A stretch of DNA of 64,000 bases from Phycobacter azelaicus (lineage in GTDB: Bacteria > Pseudomonadota > Alphaproteobacteria > Rhodobacterales > Rhodobacteraceae). Location of the stretch: NCBI RefSeq assembly GCF_014884385.1, contig NZ_WKFH01000003.1, positions 1,100,001 to 1,164,000 of the forward strand. The letters are read 5' to 3'. Within the stretch, counting starts at the first letter, position 1. Each line of letters starts with the position of its first letter. The notes under the pieces are model-generated. The model searched no databases. It saw only the letters and a program-made list of their open reading frames with translations, and was not told the origin of the DNA. The position numbers and the translations under genes were made by a program. Below, in pieces: positions 17,693-27,463 of the stretch.

Positions 17693-19075
17693 ATGAGCCA
17701 GACACTGAAATGTATCTCTCCGATCGACGGATCGGTCTTTGCCACGCGAGACACCTTGCCCCGCAATGACGCCTTTGCCGCAGCATCTCGCGCCCGCGCC
17801 GCGCAAGCCGCCTGGGCCGCCCGCCCTTTGCAGGAGCGGATCGACCTCGTGATGGCCGGTGTCGCCAAGGTTGGCGAAATGAACGACGAAATCGTTCCGG
17901 AACTGGCCCATATGATGGGCCGCCCGGTGCGCTATGGCGGCGAATTCGGCGGCTTCAACGAGCGCGCCTCCTACATGGCCGAAATCGCCAAGGACTCGCT
18001 TGCCGATATCGAAGTGGGCGAGGATGCGACCTTCAAGCGCTACATCAAGCGCGTACCTCATGGCGTGGTATTTGTGGTCGCGCCCTGGAACTATCCATAC
18101 ATGACCGCGATCAACACCGTGGCCCCAGCCCTGATTGCGGGCAACACCGTGGTGCTGAAACACGCAACGCAGACACTCTTGGTCGGTGAACGCATGGCTG
18201 CGGCCTTCCACGCGGCGGGCGTACCCGAGGACGTGTTTCAGAACGTCTTTCTTGATCACGACACCACGTCCGAGCTGATTGCCCGACGGGCCTTCAACTT
18301 TGTCAATTTCACCGGCTCGGTTGGCGGCGGTCAGGCGATGGAGCGCGCAGCGGCGGGTACCTTCACCGGCGTTGGCACCGAACTGGGCGGCAAGGATCCG
18401 GGCTATGTGATGGAAGATGCGGATATCGACGCGGCAGTCGACACGCTGATCGATGGCGCCATGTTCAACTCGGGCCAGTGCTGCTGCGGGATCGAACGGA
18501 TCTACGTACACGAAAGCGTCTATGATGCCTTCCTCGCCAAGGCGATCGACATCGTCAAAGGCTACAAATTGGGCAATCCGCTGGACGCTGAGACCACCAT
18601 CGGCCCGATGGCAAACGTGCGCTTCGCCAAGGAAGTGCGCGACCAGATCGCCGAGGCGCTTGAGATGGGCGCCGTGGCCCATATCGACACCTTTGCAGAG
18701 GATGATGGCGGCGCCTACCTCACCCCGCAGATCCTGACCAATGTCACCCACGAGATGCGGGTGATGCGCGACGAAAGCTTTGGCCCCGTGGTTGGCATCA
18801 TGAAAGTCTCATCCGACGAGGAAGCCATCGAGCTGATGAACGACAGCGAGTTCGGCCTCACCGCCTCGCTCTGGACCAAGGATGTGGAGCGCGCGCAGAC
18901 CGTCGGCGATCAGATCGAGACCGGCACCGTCTTCATGAACCGCGCAGACTATCTGGATCCGGGCCTGTGCTGGACCGGTTGCAAGAATACCGGGCGCGGC
19001 GGCGGCCTGTCTGTGATCGGCTATCATAACCTCACTCGCCCGAAATCCTATCACCTGAAAAAGGTGACGGGCTGA
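17693..19075 (+). CDS. NAD(P)-dependent aldehyde dehydrogenase
   Basis: The 460-residue enzyme shows ALDH hallmarks: PWNYP (oxyanion Asn133), GSVGGG (NAD-binding loop, near 208-213), the general base Glu230 in GTELGGKDP and catalytic Cys264 in NSGQCCCG. Three cysteines in a row at the active site are notable. It should oxidise an aldehyde to an acid, here probably the aldehyde formed by the downstream Fe-alcohol dehydrogenase. The ATG at 17693 follows AAAGAGGATGGC; a longer frame upstream lacks a ribosome site. Confidence 0.9.
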   Translation: MSQTLKCISPIDGSVFATRDTLPRNDAFAAASRARAAQAAWAARPLQERIDLVMAGVAKVGEMNDEIVPELAHMMGRPVRYGGEFGGFNERASYMAEIAKDSLADIEVGEDATFKRYIKRVPHGVVFVVAPWNYPYMTAINTVAPALIAGNTVVLKHATQTLLVGERMAAAFHAAGVPEDVFQNVFLDHDTTSELIARRAFNFVNFTGSVGGGQAMERAAAGTFTGVGTELGGKDPGYVMEDADIDAAVDTLIDGAMFNSGQCCCGIERIYVHESVYDAFLAKAIDIVKGYKLGNPLDAETTIGPMANVRFAKEVRDQIAEALEMGAVAHIDTFAEDDGGAYLTPQILTNVTHEMRVMRDESFGPVVGIMKVSSDEEAIELMNDSEFGLTASLWTKDVERAQTVGDQIETGTVFMNRADYLDPGLCWTGCKNTGRGGGLSVIGYHNLTRPKSYHLKKVTG

Positions 19076-19117
19076 CCATGAAAATCCTTTCCTCCCTCAC
19101 ACCCAAGGGCGGCGACC

Positions 19118-19187
19118 GCCCGGGTGGGCGCGAATGCGCCCGCCGTGGGGGCGGGCGGGCGCAGCCCGGGCCGCAAGCGCCCCGGGC
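19118..19187 (+). repeat. GC-rich intergenic repeat, copy A
   Basis: The core CGCCCGCCGTGGGGGCGG (within 19136-19158) is repeated at 35654-35676 and, slightly changed, at 61020-61042. All copies are preceded by a GGTGGG-type segment. This copy also holds CCCGGGC-type inverted repeats able to form a hairpin. It lies between two genes of the same operon. Confidence 0.6.
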
Positions 19188-19210
19188 CATTTATCTCGAA
19201 AGGTAGCAAC

Positions 19211-20356
19211 ATGTCTCTCGTTGGAAACTGGTCCTATCCGACCGCAATCAAGTTCGGCGCTGGCCGGATCCAGGAACTCGCCGAGGCCTGCGCGCAGGCT
19301 GGCATCAAGAAACCTCTGCTGGTCACCGACAAGGGTCTCGCGGATCTTCCGGTGACCCAAGGCACGCTCGACATAATGGAGGCGGCTGGCCTTGGTCGTG
19401 GCATGTTCTCGGAAGTCGACCCCAACCCCAATGAAAAGAACCTTGAGGCGGGCGTTGAAGCCTACAAGGCGGGCGGCCATGACGGCGTGATTGCCTTTGG
19501 CGGCGGCTCGGGGCTGGACCTTGGAAAGATGGTCGCCTTCATGGCCGGTCAAACCCGCCCGGTCTGGGATTTCGAAGACATCGGCGACTGGTGGACCCGC
19601 GCCGACGCGGACGCCATCGCACCGATCATCGCCGTGCCAACCACCGCCGGCACTGGCTCCGAAGTAGGCCGCGCCTCGGTTATCACGGACAGCGTCACCC
19701 ACCAGAAAAAGATCATCTTCCACCCGAAGGTGCTGCCCACCGTGGTGATCTGCGATCCAGAACTGACCGTGGGCATGCCGAAATTCATCACTGCGGGCAC
19801 CGGGCTTGACGCGTTTGCGCACTGCGTCGAGGCGTTTTCCAGCCCCCATTACCATCCCATGTCCCAGGGTATCGCGCTGGAAGGCATGCGGCTGGTCAAG
19901 GACTACCTGCCCCGCGCCTATGCCGATGGCACCGATATCGAGGCGCGCGCGCAGATGATGTCGGCCGCGGCCATGGGCGCTACGGCATTTCAAAAGGGTC
20001 TTGGCGCCATCCACGCGATGAGCCACCCGATCGGCGCGGTCTTCAACACCCACCATGGCACCACCAATGCGGTCTGCATGCCTGCGGTGCTGGACTTCAA
20101 CGCCCCCGTGATCGCGGATCGGTTCAACCAGGCGGCGGCATATCTTGGTATCGAGGGCGGCTTTGACGGCTTCCGCACCTATGTACAGGAGCTGAACGAC
20201 AGCCTCGGCATTCCGCGCAAGCTGTCGGATCTGGGGGTCACGGAAGAGTCGATCCCAGAACTGGTCAAGGGCGCGATCATCGACCCTTCCTGCGGCGGTA
20301 ACCCGATTGAGTTGACCGAAGCCAACCTGACCGAGCTGTTCCGGGCCGCCCTTTAA
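19211..20356 (+). CDS. Iron-containing alcohol dehydrogenase
   Basis: The 381-residue protein has the NAD-binding GGGS motif (97-100), the AVPTTAGTGSEVGR block (141-154) and metal ligands Asp200 and His204 in GTGLDAFAHCVEA, with later histidines in IHAMSHPIGAVFNTHHG. This is the group III Fe-alcohol dehydrogenase layout. It should oxidise a primary alcohol to an aldehyde, matching the aldehyde dehydrogenase upstream. The ATG at 19211 has AAAGGT at correct spacing. It is the last gene of the operon, followed by a strong hairpin at 20368-20400. Confidence 0.92.
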   Translation: MSLVGNWSYPTAIKFGAGRIQELAEACAQAGIKKPLLVTDKGLADLPVTQGTLDIMEAAGLGRGMFSEVDPNPNEKNLEAGVEAYKAGGHDGVIAFGGGSGLDLGKMVAFMAGQTRPVWDFEDIGDWWTRADADAIAPIIAVPTTAGTGSEVGRASVITDSVTHQKKIIFHPKVLPTVVICDPELTVGMPKFITAGTGLDAFAHCVEAFSSPHYHPMSQGIALEGMRLVKDYLPRAYADGTDIEARAQMMSAAAMGATAFQKGLGAIHAMSHPIGAVFNTHHGTTNAVCMPAVLDFNAPVIADRFNQAAAYLGIEGGFDGFRTYVQELNDSLGIPRKLSDLGVTEESIPELVKGAIIDPSCGGNPIELTEANLTELFRAAL

Positions 20357-20367
20357 CGCAGCCTCGT

Positions 20368-20400
20368 CTTGTCGCCTTGCCAGTTCGGTAAGGCGACAAG
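20368..20400 (+). terminator. Putative terminator after the Fe-alcohol dehydrogenase gene
   Basis: CTTGTCGCCTTGCC (20368-20381) pairs with GGTAAGGCGACAAG (20387-20400) around a 5-nt loop, with one G-T wobble. It lies 11 bp after the stop. There is no T run, so termination may be partial or factor-dependent. Confidence 0.55.
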
Positions 20401-20410
20401 GCCTTGCAGC

Positions 20411-20430
20411 CGCTTTGTTGCACAAATCCA
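20411..20430. mobile_element. Possible IS5-family terminal repeat remnant
   Basis: CGCTTTGTTGCACAAATCC resembles the terminal inverted repeat of IS903-group (IS5 family) elements as I remember it. No transposase frame or partner repeat is visible, so it would be a solo end left after deletion. It lies just upstream of the truncated recombinase frame and could mark how that gene lost its 5' part. Confidence 0.3.
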
Positions 20431-20486
20431 CGTCGGGGATTCATCTTATTAATCCAGCCTGAAAGCCTGCGGGCATGAGCAATTGA

Positions 20487-20867
20487 TCCCCTACGAAGCA
20501 GAAGTCCGGGAAATCTCGGCAGATTGATCGAGACATTTCCGCATACGTCGAACGCACGGTCCGGACCACAAACGAAACCGTGGTGAAAGCGCTCGAGAAC
20601 AGGATATCCGAACTGCAAGCTGAAAAGGTCAAGGTAGACGAAGCGGCCGCCAAAACAGCCAGCCCCAGCCGAGAATTCGACGAGATGTTCGAACTCTCAA
20701 TGCGATTTCTCGCAAATCCTTATGAAATATGGGGAAAGGGGGATTTGGCGACCAAGAAAACAGTACTCCGACTGGTTTTCGCCCACGCTCTCACACACAG
20801 CAGAAATGAAGGACTTCGAACCTCAGAAACCACCTTTCCGTTCAAGGTGTTACGGTTCCTGTCCGGC
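20487..20867 (+). pseudogene. Serine recombinase C-terminal remnant
   Basis: The frame is open from 20487 and encodes RQIDRDI, then VVKALENRI, then FDEMFELSMRFLANP, then KKTVLRLVFAHAL and FPFKVL. This is the coiled-coil and C-terminal tail seen in large serine recombinases of alphaproteobacterial mobile elements. The resolvase catalytic domain and zinc region are absent, a stop lies at 20484, and there is no proper start codon or ribosome site. The fragment points at the adjacent tRNA-Thr and its frame runs on into the tRNA without meaning. It is best explained as the relic of an element once integrated at this tRNA. Confidence 0.7.
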
Positions 20868-20880
20868 ACGGATTGGAAGA

Positions 20881-20956
20881 TGGTGCCTCAAGAGGGACTC
20901 GAACCCCCGACCTTGTCCTTACGAAGGACCTGCTCTACCAGCTGAGCTATTGAGGC
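20881..20956 (-). tRNA. tRNA-Thr (anticodon CGT)
   Basis: Read on the minus strand, the 76-nt sequence folds as a full cloverleaf: acceptor GCCTCAA with TTGAGGC, D-arm GCTC/GAGC, anticodon loop TTCGTAA with anticodon CGT, T-arm with TTCGAGT, and an encoded CCA end. It decodes ACG. The outermost pair of the anticodon stem (G-A) is a mismatch. The 3' end faces the recombinase relic, which suggests that it served as an integration site. Confidence 0.93.
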
Positions 20957-20968
20957 TGATCGCTTGTT

Positions 20969-20997
20969 CATTTACCCACGGAGGCCGATCGGTTCAA
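20969..20997 (-). promoter_or_regulatory. Sigma-70-like promoter of tRNA-Thr
   Basis: On the minus strand TTGAAC (20997-20992) and TAAATG (20974-20969) are separated by 17 bp, with the tRNA 5' end 13 bp downstream of the -10. Spacing and position fit a direct tRNA promoter. Confidence 0.55.
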
Positions 20998-21005
20998 GCG
21001 GAAAC

Positions 21006-21038
21006 AAAGGGACCCGTGTCGCGACATGGGGTCCCTTT
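21006..21038 (-). terminator. Palindromic terminator candidate downstream of the chemoreceptor gene
   Basis: AAAGGGACCC (21006-21015) pairs with GGGTCCCTTT (21029-21038), and the loop itself contains the palindrome TGTCGCGACA. On the minus strand it is followed by GTTTCC. It lies about 175 bp past the chemoreceptor stop and upstream of the tRNA-Thr promoter. The remaining sequence of this 256-bp gap shows no gene. Confidence 0.5.
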
Positions 21039-21212
21039 GATGCGACAGTTTGCGCAGGGCCAAACAGGCCAGGATCAGCTCAGGCGCCACCCGAAAAGGC
21101 ATGCACAGGTCAGGCGATCAGGGCGCCCGCCAAACCAAACGCATCAGGCGTGCTCAAAGGTCCTTGTCAGAGCCCGGAACACGCGCTGATAGGCCAGAAT
21201 GGCCCGCGGTTC

Positions 21213-22685
21213 CTAGGCAACAGCAGCTCCCAACCGGCCCTGTTCACCAGACAGATGCGCCTCATAATCCCGGTCCAGCGCGTTTTCACTTCCCATGGCT
21301 GTGCTGAAACCATCCATCGTGGATTTCAACTGCCCCGCATCCTCGACCAGCTTGGAGCAGGTCTCGTAGACCTCATTCGCCTTTGTCGCATTGTCCAGCG
21401 TTGTGCGACCCAGTTCGTTCATGCTGGTGTCGATTTCCTGCAGGCTGAGCGACTGGCGGGTAATTACGGCCGAGATCTCTGTCATCACCTGGGACACGTC
21501 CAGCACGCCTTCGCGGATCCCCGACAGGCTATCGCCGGTGGCGCGCACGAGATCGCTGCCATCGTTTACATGGACAGAGCTGTCGGCGATCAGCGATTTG
21601 ATCTCAGTCGCGGAATCGGAGGCACGCGCGGCCAGAGAGCGCACCTCAGAGGCGACCACCGCAAAGCCACGGCCGGCCTCACCCGCACGCGCGGCCTCAA
21701 CCCCGGCATTCAACGCCAGAAGGTTGGTCTGGAAGCTGATGTCCTCGATCACGTCCACGATCTTTGCGATCTTGGAGGAGGAGCTTTCGATCCGCTCCAT
21801 GGCCTCGATTGCCTTTTCTACCACCAGTCCGCCCTGCTCAGCGTCCTTGCGATTGGTTTCGGATCGTTCGGTGGCCTTTTTCACCATATCGGTAGCCTCG
21901 GTGGTTCCCGAGGTCACGTTGCTGACTGCGGCGACAGCCTCTTCCAGTGTGGCGGCCTGTTCTTCGGCGCGGTGGGCCATCTCTTGCGTCAGGACAGACG
22001 TCGAAGCGATCTTGTCAGCAACCGAATGCGAACGAGTCGTGGCATCGGACAGGATCCCGGACCAATGTGCGATCAGGTTGTTGTAGGATTTGCGGATGCC
22101 ATCAAAACGGGGCGGAATACCATCTTCAACTCGGATCGGTTTGGCCAGATTTCCTTTTTCCAGCTCGTGAATACCCGCAGTCAGAACATCCAGAGCTTTG
22201 CTTTGCTCGGCGTGCTGAGCCTTAAAGTAAGCATCAATCACCCGCTCACAATCAGCCAGCATCAACCGGTTGAGAAGCTGGATCTGTTTGGACAGTTTCG
22301 CCCGGCCAGTCATGCGTTTACGGATCAAAAGATCCATCATGTCGGCCCCGGCTGACGCGTAGCCGCCAAGATACTGGATGAAAGGCAGGCGCAGCTCGTA
22401 ATGAACCTTGCCGACCCGCGCTGCCGATTCGAAATAGTCCTGACCGAAGCTTCCCGAAAACAGTTTCTGCCAATGCGATTTCTGAGCCGCTTTGGCATGC
22501 GCAACTGTCTTGTCATCGGGGAAAAATTGGCGAGTTTCGGGCCGTTCCAGAACGCGAGCATAAAAGCGGTCCAGAACGTGATCCATGTGCGGGATTAGGG
22601 AGTCTCTGGTGTCCCTGATCAAGTCTTTGCAGTCCGTATCCAGGCAAAACCACTGAAAAAAACTATTATGGTCGGAAGATGACAT
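21213..22685 (-). CDS. Soluble methyl-accepting chemotaxis protein with globin-type sensor domain
   Basis: The 490-residue protein has no membrane segment. Residues 1-165 match the globin-coupled sensor fold: [19 protein letters not shown] places the haem-binding His at 95. A short HAMP-like linker follows (about 165-215), then a chemoreceptor signalling domain (about 230-470) with the hairpin tip around [21 protein letters not shown]. It should sense oxygen or another haem ligand in the cytoplasm and signal to a CheA/CheW complex. No other che genes are nearby. It is preceded downstream of the cyclase gene on the same strand. Confidence 0.88.
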   Translation of the reverse strand: MSSSDHNSFFQWFCLDTDCKDLIRDTRDSLIPHMDHVLDRFYARVLERPETRQFFPDDKTVAHAKAAQKSHWQKLFSGSFGQDYFESAARVGKVHYELRLPFIQYLGGYASAGADMMDLLIRKRMTGRAKLSKQIQLLNRLMLADCERVIDAYFKAQHAEQSKALDVLTAGIHELEKGNLAKPIRVEDGIPPRFDGIRKSYNNLIAHWSGILSDATTRSHSVADKIASTSVLTQEMAHRAEEQAATLEEAVAAVSNVTSGTTEATDMVKKATERSETNRKDAEQGGLVVEKAIEAMERIESSSSKIAKIVDVIEDISFQTNLLALNAGVEAARAGEAGRGFAVVASEVRSLAARASDSATEIKSLIADSSVHVNDGSDLVRATGDSLSGIREGVLDVSQVMTEISAVITRQSLSLQEIDTSMNELGRTTLDNATKANEVYETCSKLVEDAGQLKSTMDGFSTAMGSENALDRDYEAHLSGEQGRLGAAVA

Positions 22686-22747
22686 AGCATGACCTTTAGA
22701 ATGTGAAGTCTCAAAAAGCTTCTGCCACCCAGACCTTTTATAACATC

Positions 22748-24373
22748 TTAAAGTGATACGTCAGATGCATGGATTATTCGGCGTAAGATGCCAATTTTTA
22801 TGCATTTTAATTCTGCGAAAAATCGAAACGCAGCGCAATTTGCCTGCCACAGGCAACCCAGACTTGCGCCATGCAGGATTGCGTCACATGGCAGGTTTTC
22901 ACATGGGTAGAGGGTCGCCACGCTTTGGCTGACGTGGCGTGGCAACAGATCCTGCTCAGAGGGTTGAGGGCGGGCCGATGGCACGCACCAGACGCGCATG
23001 GCCTGATCAAGGCCACGAATATCCTGCGCGTCACGCACCACGAAAGCCTCCAGCAAATCCGGTGCCGCATTTTCGAATAGAACCTGTTTGCGCAGATCGT
23101 CGCTCATGACGATCCGGGCCTTGAGCGGGCGGGTCATCTCTTCAAGACGCGCTGCCACGTTTACGGCAGTCCCGATGACGGCATATTCCAGACGGTTCGC
23201 GCCAATATCGCCCAAGACCGTCTCGCCGTAGTGAATGCCGATCCCCGCGCAGATCTCCGGCTCGCCACGGCGGCGGCGATCCCGGTTCCACTCATCCAAT
23301 GCCTCTTGCATGGCAAGGGCACAGGCCAGGGTATCAGTCGCATCCTGCGGACCTGCCATGGGTGTGCCGAAGGTCGCCATCAAACCATCGCCAAGGTATT
23401 TGTCCAAGGTACCGCGATGACGAAAGACCTCGCGCTCCATCCTGCCATGGAATTCGCGCAGCAGCTCGATCACACGGTGGGGGTCCTGCCCCGCGCTCAT
23501 CCGGGTGAAACCGACGATATCGATGAAAAGAACTCCCACATCCTGGCTACGGACCTGTTTCAGAGGCTCGTCATTCTGCGACAGCTGATTCACCACATTG
23601 GGCGAGAAATAGCGCGACAGGTTGGCCCGCTCCCGCTCCAATCCCGCATTGTTCATCAAGAGCGTGCTGAACCGACGCGAAGACACGCCGAGCGTCACGG
23701 CCACCAGCAGGAAGACAAAGATCTCCTGGATTCGCAGCGGAAAATCAAAGTTGTTCGGGTCCATCTCGATGGCCAGCTCGGTCCCTGCGCCAAAAGCAGC
23801 GGCAGCAGCAGCGGCCAATTCGGGGAAAGGTCTGGCGAAATACCAGGCAAGCCCCAGAGCAACCGCCCACATCACCGAGGTCCACACGCCGATGGCAATT
23901 ACCGTACGCCAGGAAAACGCCAGGGTGCCTCCGGCAAGGATGACGAAGAAATAGATAAAGTTATCGAACCTGTACTGCATGGCCAGCGGCAGGGTATCGG
24001 GGCTGAACGGGTTGGGCGCCACAATGCCCACGGTCATGATCAGCAGATCGAGGAAGATCAAAGACAACTCGGCGCGGGACCGGCCCACGCGTCCGAACCG
24101 CTGGATCAGCCAGCCGTTCACGCAAAGCAGGAACAGAATGAAGTGATAATACAGGACGTCCCAGGCCGGATTGACCGCCACCAGAAAAACCGAGATGACC
24201 CCCATTGCAACAAAGCGCGCCCGAACTGCCAGTTCCAGTCCTTCCCGCTTGTGCGTCGCAAGAGCGTCCGCCGCGTACTGGCTGTCCCCGACCGGGTCAG
24301 GCGCCTGATCGGCATCCGCCTGCCGTGTGTTCAGAGCCGTACCCGCCGCCGTGTTCGCCACCGTATCCGCCAT
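22748..24373 (-). CDS. Membrane-bound class III adenylate/guanylate cyclase
   Basis: The 541-residue protein has an N-terminal block of about six transmembrane helices (roughly residues 45-245) and a class III cyclase domain (about 275-465). Metal-binding aspartates lie in [10 protein letters not shown] and KYLGDG, and the nucleotide-contacting region is [17 protein letters not shown]. It would make cAMP or cGMP at the membrane. ATG 24373 has GAAGGAA upstream and is preferred to an earlier ATG. The last 75-80 residues, after [10 protein letters not shown], are cysteine-rich, of different composition and look non-conserved, so the natural stop may have been lost. Confidence 0.87.
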   Translation of the reverse strand: MADTVANTAAGTALNTRQADADQAPDPVGDSQYAADALATHKREGLELAVRARFVAMGVISVFLVAVNPAWDVLYYHFILFLLCVNGWLIQRFGRVGRSRAELSLIFLDLLIMTVGIVAPNPFSPDTLPLAMQYRFDNFIYFFVILAGGTLAFSWRTVIAIGVWTSVMWAVALGLAWYFARPFPELAAAAAAAFGAGTELAIEMDPNNFDFPLRIQEIFVFLLVAVTLGVSSRRFSTLLMNNAGLERERANLSRYFSPNVVNQLSQNDEPLKQVRSQDVGVLFIDIVGFTRMSAGQDPHRVIELLREFHGRMEREVFRHRGTLDKYLGDGLMATFGTPMAGPQDATDTLACALAMQEALDEWNRDRRRRGEPEICAGIGIHYGETVLGDIGANRLEYAVIGTAVNVAARLEEMTRPLKARIVMSDDLRKQVLFENAAPDLLEAFVVRDAQDIRGLDQAMRVWCVPSARPQPSEQDLLPRHVSQSVATLYPCENLPCDAILHGASLGCLWQANCAAFRFFAELKCIKIGILRRIIHASDVSL

Positions 24374-24448
24374 GATCCGTTCCTTCGTTCCCATCTCAAC
24401 AATAGGCATCGCCCCGGCCCGGCGCACCCCCTATCGGCGGAGTTGAGA

Positions 24449-24477
24449 CAAAAAGGCCCCGCCGATACGGGCGGGGC
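24449..24477 (-). terminator. Rho-independent terminator of ccrM
   Basis: On the minus strand GCCCCGCC pairs with GGCGGGGC (24477-24470 with 24463-24456) around a 6-nt loop, followed directly by CCTTTTTGT. It lies about 90 bp past the methyltransferase stop. The stem and T run make this the clearest terminator in the region. Confidence 0.8.
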
Positions 24478-24565
24478 AAGGTGAGGCACCCGGCCCCGGA
24501 CCAAAGGTCGGGGCGCAGGCACCAGCGGTGTTCTTTTGGGTATTGTCAGAGGGCTTGTGTGCCAA

Positions 24566-25742
<1,177 letters not shown>

Positions 25743-25778
25743 GAGGTCAATTTGTTTTTTAGAACAGCCGCCTACGGT

Positions 25779-26396
25779 TCACTCTTGATACAATATCTTG
25801 TGGACCGGCTTGAATGAACGCCTATGATGTGGTGTCACGCCCAGTTCCAACAGCGCCTCGCGGTGTTGTTTGGACGGATAGCCTGCGTTTTTCTCCCATC
25901 CATATCCTGGAAACTGTTGCGCCAAATCCACCATGATCCGATCGCGAGCCTCTTTGGCGACGATCGAGGCGGCCGCAATCGAGAGTGATTTGCCGTCCCC
26001 TTTGACCACCGCTTCGGCCGAAATACTGAGGCCCTTGGGGATCAGGTTTCCGTCGATCAGCAGGTAGTCGGGCGGGGGGTCAAGGGCGGCCACCGCACGC
26101 TCCATCGCGATATGCGAAGCGCGCAGGATGTTATGGGAATCAATCTCTTCCACCGATGCATGGGCGATGGACACGATGGCCCGCTCAAAGATCTCAGCCT
26201 CCACCGCTTCGCGCTTTTTGGGGCTCAGCTTTTTGGAATCGTTCAGGCCCTTGGGGATGTTCTCAAGGTCCAGGATTACCGCCGCCGCCGTCACAGGCCC
26301 GGCAAGTGGGCCGCGGCCCACCTCGTCCACTCCGGCGATTCTCACATGGCCCCGCTCAAGGGCCGCTCTTTCCAGGCTGTAATCCGGCATATCCAT
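25779..26396 (-). CDS. rnhB: Ribonuclease HII
   Basis: The 205-residue enzyme has the RNase HII signature GVDEVGRGPLAGPV with the first catalytic Asp-Glu pair, a second acidic residue in LLIDGNL and another in the KVTRD-equivalent SIVAKEARD. It nicks RNA in RNA-DNA hybrids and removes misincorporated ribonucleotides. The ATG at 26396 is chosen for its AGGGGC ribosome site; the upstream frame extension is unlikely. It is followed by ccrM on the same strand, an arrangement I recall from related genomes. Confidence 0.95.
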   Translation of the reverse strand: MDMPDYSLERAALERGHVRIAGVDEVGRGPLAGPVTAAAVILDLENIPKGLNDSKKLSPKKREAVEAEIFERAIVSIAHASVEEIDSHNILRASHIAMERAVAALDPPPDYLLIDGNLIPKGLSISAEAVVKGDGKSLSIAAASIVAKEARDRIMVDLAQQFPGYGWEKNAGYPSKQHREALLELGVTPHHRRSFKPVHKILYQE

Positions 26397-26499
26397 GCCC
26401 CTGTCAGAACGAAACCCGCGCCGATTTGCAAGGGATGCTTCGACCGTGACCATAAAATGAGGGGCCAGGGGCCCCTCGTGGAACCAAGCGCAAGGCCGC

Positions 26500-26976
26500 T
26501 CACCTTTGTACGATGCGATATCCCTTTCGTTGCAGGCAGCGCGGCTTGTAACCCGCGCGATTGCGCTGGCCGTTCCAGAAGGTCACGCGGCAGGATTGCG
26601 GCAGGCTATCCGCATGGCGATAGTTCTTTCTCAGGCACTTCTGGCCCAACAGGGTGCGCGTATTGCTGTAGCGCGGGAAGTAGCGCACGCATTGCGCCGG
26701 CAGATCGTATCTCGCCACATGCGGCGGCAGCGGGCGAGGACCGGGATGGGGCGGGCGCGGCGGCGTGACAGCCGGCGGATTGGCGCGTCTGTCATGGCGC
26801 GCGTCATTGATGGCCGCCCCAAGGATCCCGATCAGCGCCGCACCGGCGATGAACTTCAGGACATCCTCATCGGCGCGGGCCGGTGCCGCTGAGAACCCGG
26901 TCACAGCAAGAGAGAGCGACAGCACCAGCGCGATGAACTTGCGGTGCTGATTGCGGGGCGAAGAGAAAAGAGACAT
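26500..26976 (-). CDS. Secreted cysteine-rich hypothetical protein
   Basis: The 158-residue protein starts with a signal peptide (hydrophobic residues 14-32, cleavage near APARA). A glycine/alanine-rich helix (AGAALIGILGAAI) follows, then a proline-rich linker (67-86) and a basic domain with four cysteines (96, 114, 129, 147) that could form two disulfides. It is probably periplasmic or outer-membrane-associated. I do not recognise a named family. The start at 26976 is set by the signal peptide; a longer upstream frame is not plausible. Confidence 0.7.
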   Translation of the reverse strand: MSLFSSPRNQHRKFIALVLSLSLAVTGFSAAPARADEDVLKFIAGAALIGILGAAINDARHDRRANPPAVTPPRPPHPGPRPLPPHVARYDLPAQCVRYFPRYSNTRTLLGQKCLRKNYRHADSLPQSCRVTFWNGQRNRAGYKPRCLQRKGYRIVQR

Positions 26977-27169
26977 GTCAAAGCCTTTCGGTGGGGGGCA
27001 TGCCAATCGTGGGCATGGGCCAAAAAGAGGGGTGTGGCACAGGGCCGGTGATCCGACCCTCACCCCGCCCTCGCCGGACAGGCAATAACGGCGGCATGCT
27101 ATCGGATATCCGTCCGCACAACGCGCTGTTGTTATTGAATATCGGCGCAATCGGGCGCAGGGTTGCGGC

Positions 27170-27463
27170 ATGAAACAGATCCTCTTGATCCCCCTTCTTG
27201 CTCTGGCCCTTGTGGCAGTTGCCCCGCAGGCCCGCGCCACCGAGTGCTATGCCGATTACAAGGCCAAGCAGGACAACCCGCTGAAACTGCACTACGGCGT
27301 CATCCAGCTTTCCGGCCCCTGCGACCAAGGCCAGGCAGGCCAGGAAGTCGCCGCCCGTCTTGCCTCAGTGGGTTGGACGCTTTTGAATGTGATCTCGGTC
27401 TTTGGCCCCGAGGGCCTGCAACAAAGGAAGGCCAATGCGGGCTCCTACTTCCTCCGTTTCTGA
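27170..27463 (+). CDS. Small secreted hypothetical protein
   Basis: The 97-residue protein has a signal peptide (hydrophobic residues 4-17, cleavage at ARA) and a short mature domain with two cysteines (26, 51), probably a periplasmic disulfide. Its 3' end overlaps the start of the membrane winged-helix gene by 29 bp, so the two are co-translated. The pair may work as a periplasmic partner and a membrane regulator, but this is only inferred from linkage. Confidence 0.7.
   Translation: MKQILLIPLLALALVAVAPQARATECYADYKAKQDNPLKLHYGVIQLSGPCDQGQAGQEVAARLASVGWTLLNVISVFGPEGLQQRKANAGSYFLRF

Noticed and set aside
20580..20945. Possible intact recombinase-like gene reading into tRNA-Thr
   Set aside because: The product lacks the catalytic domain, and its last residues are merely the translated tRNA. 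It is annotated as a pseudogene instead.
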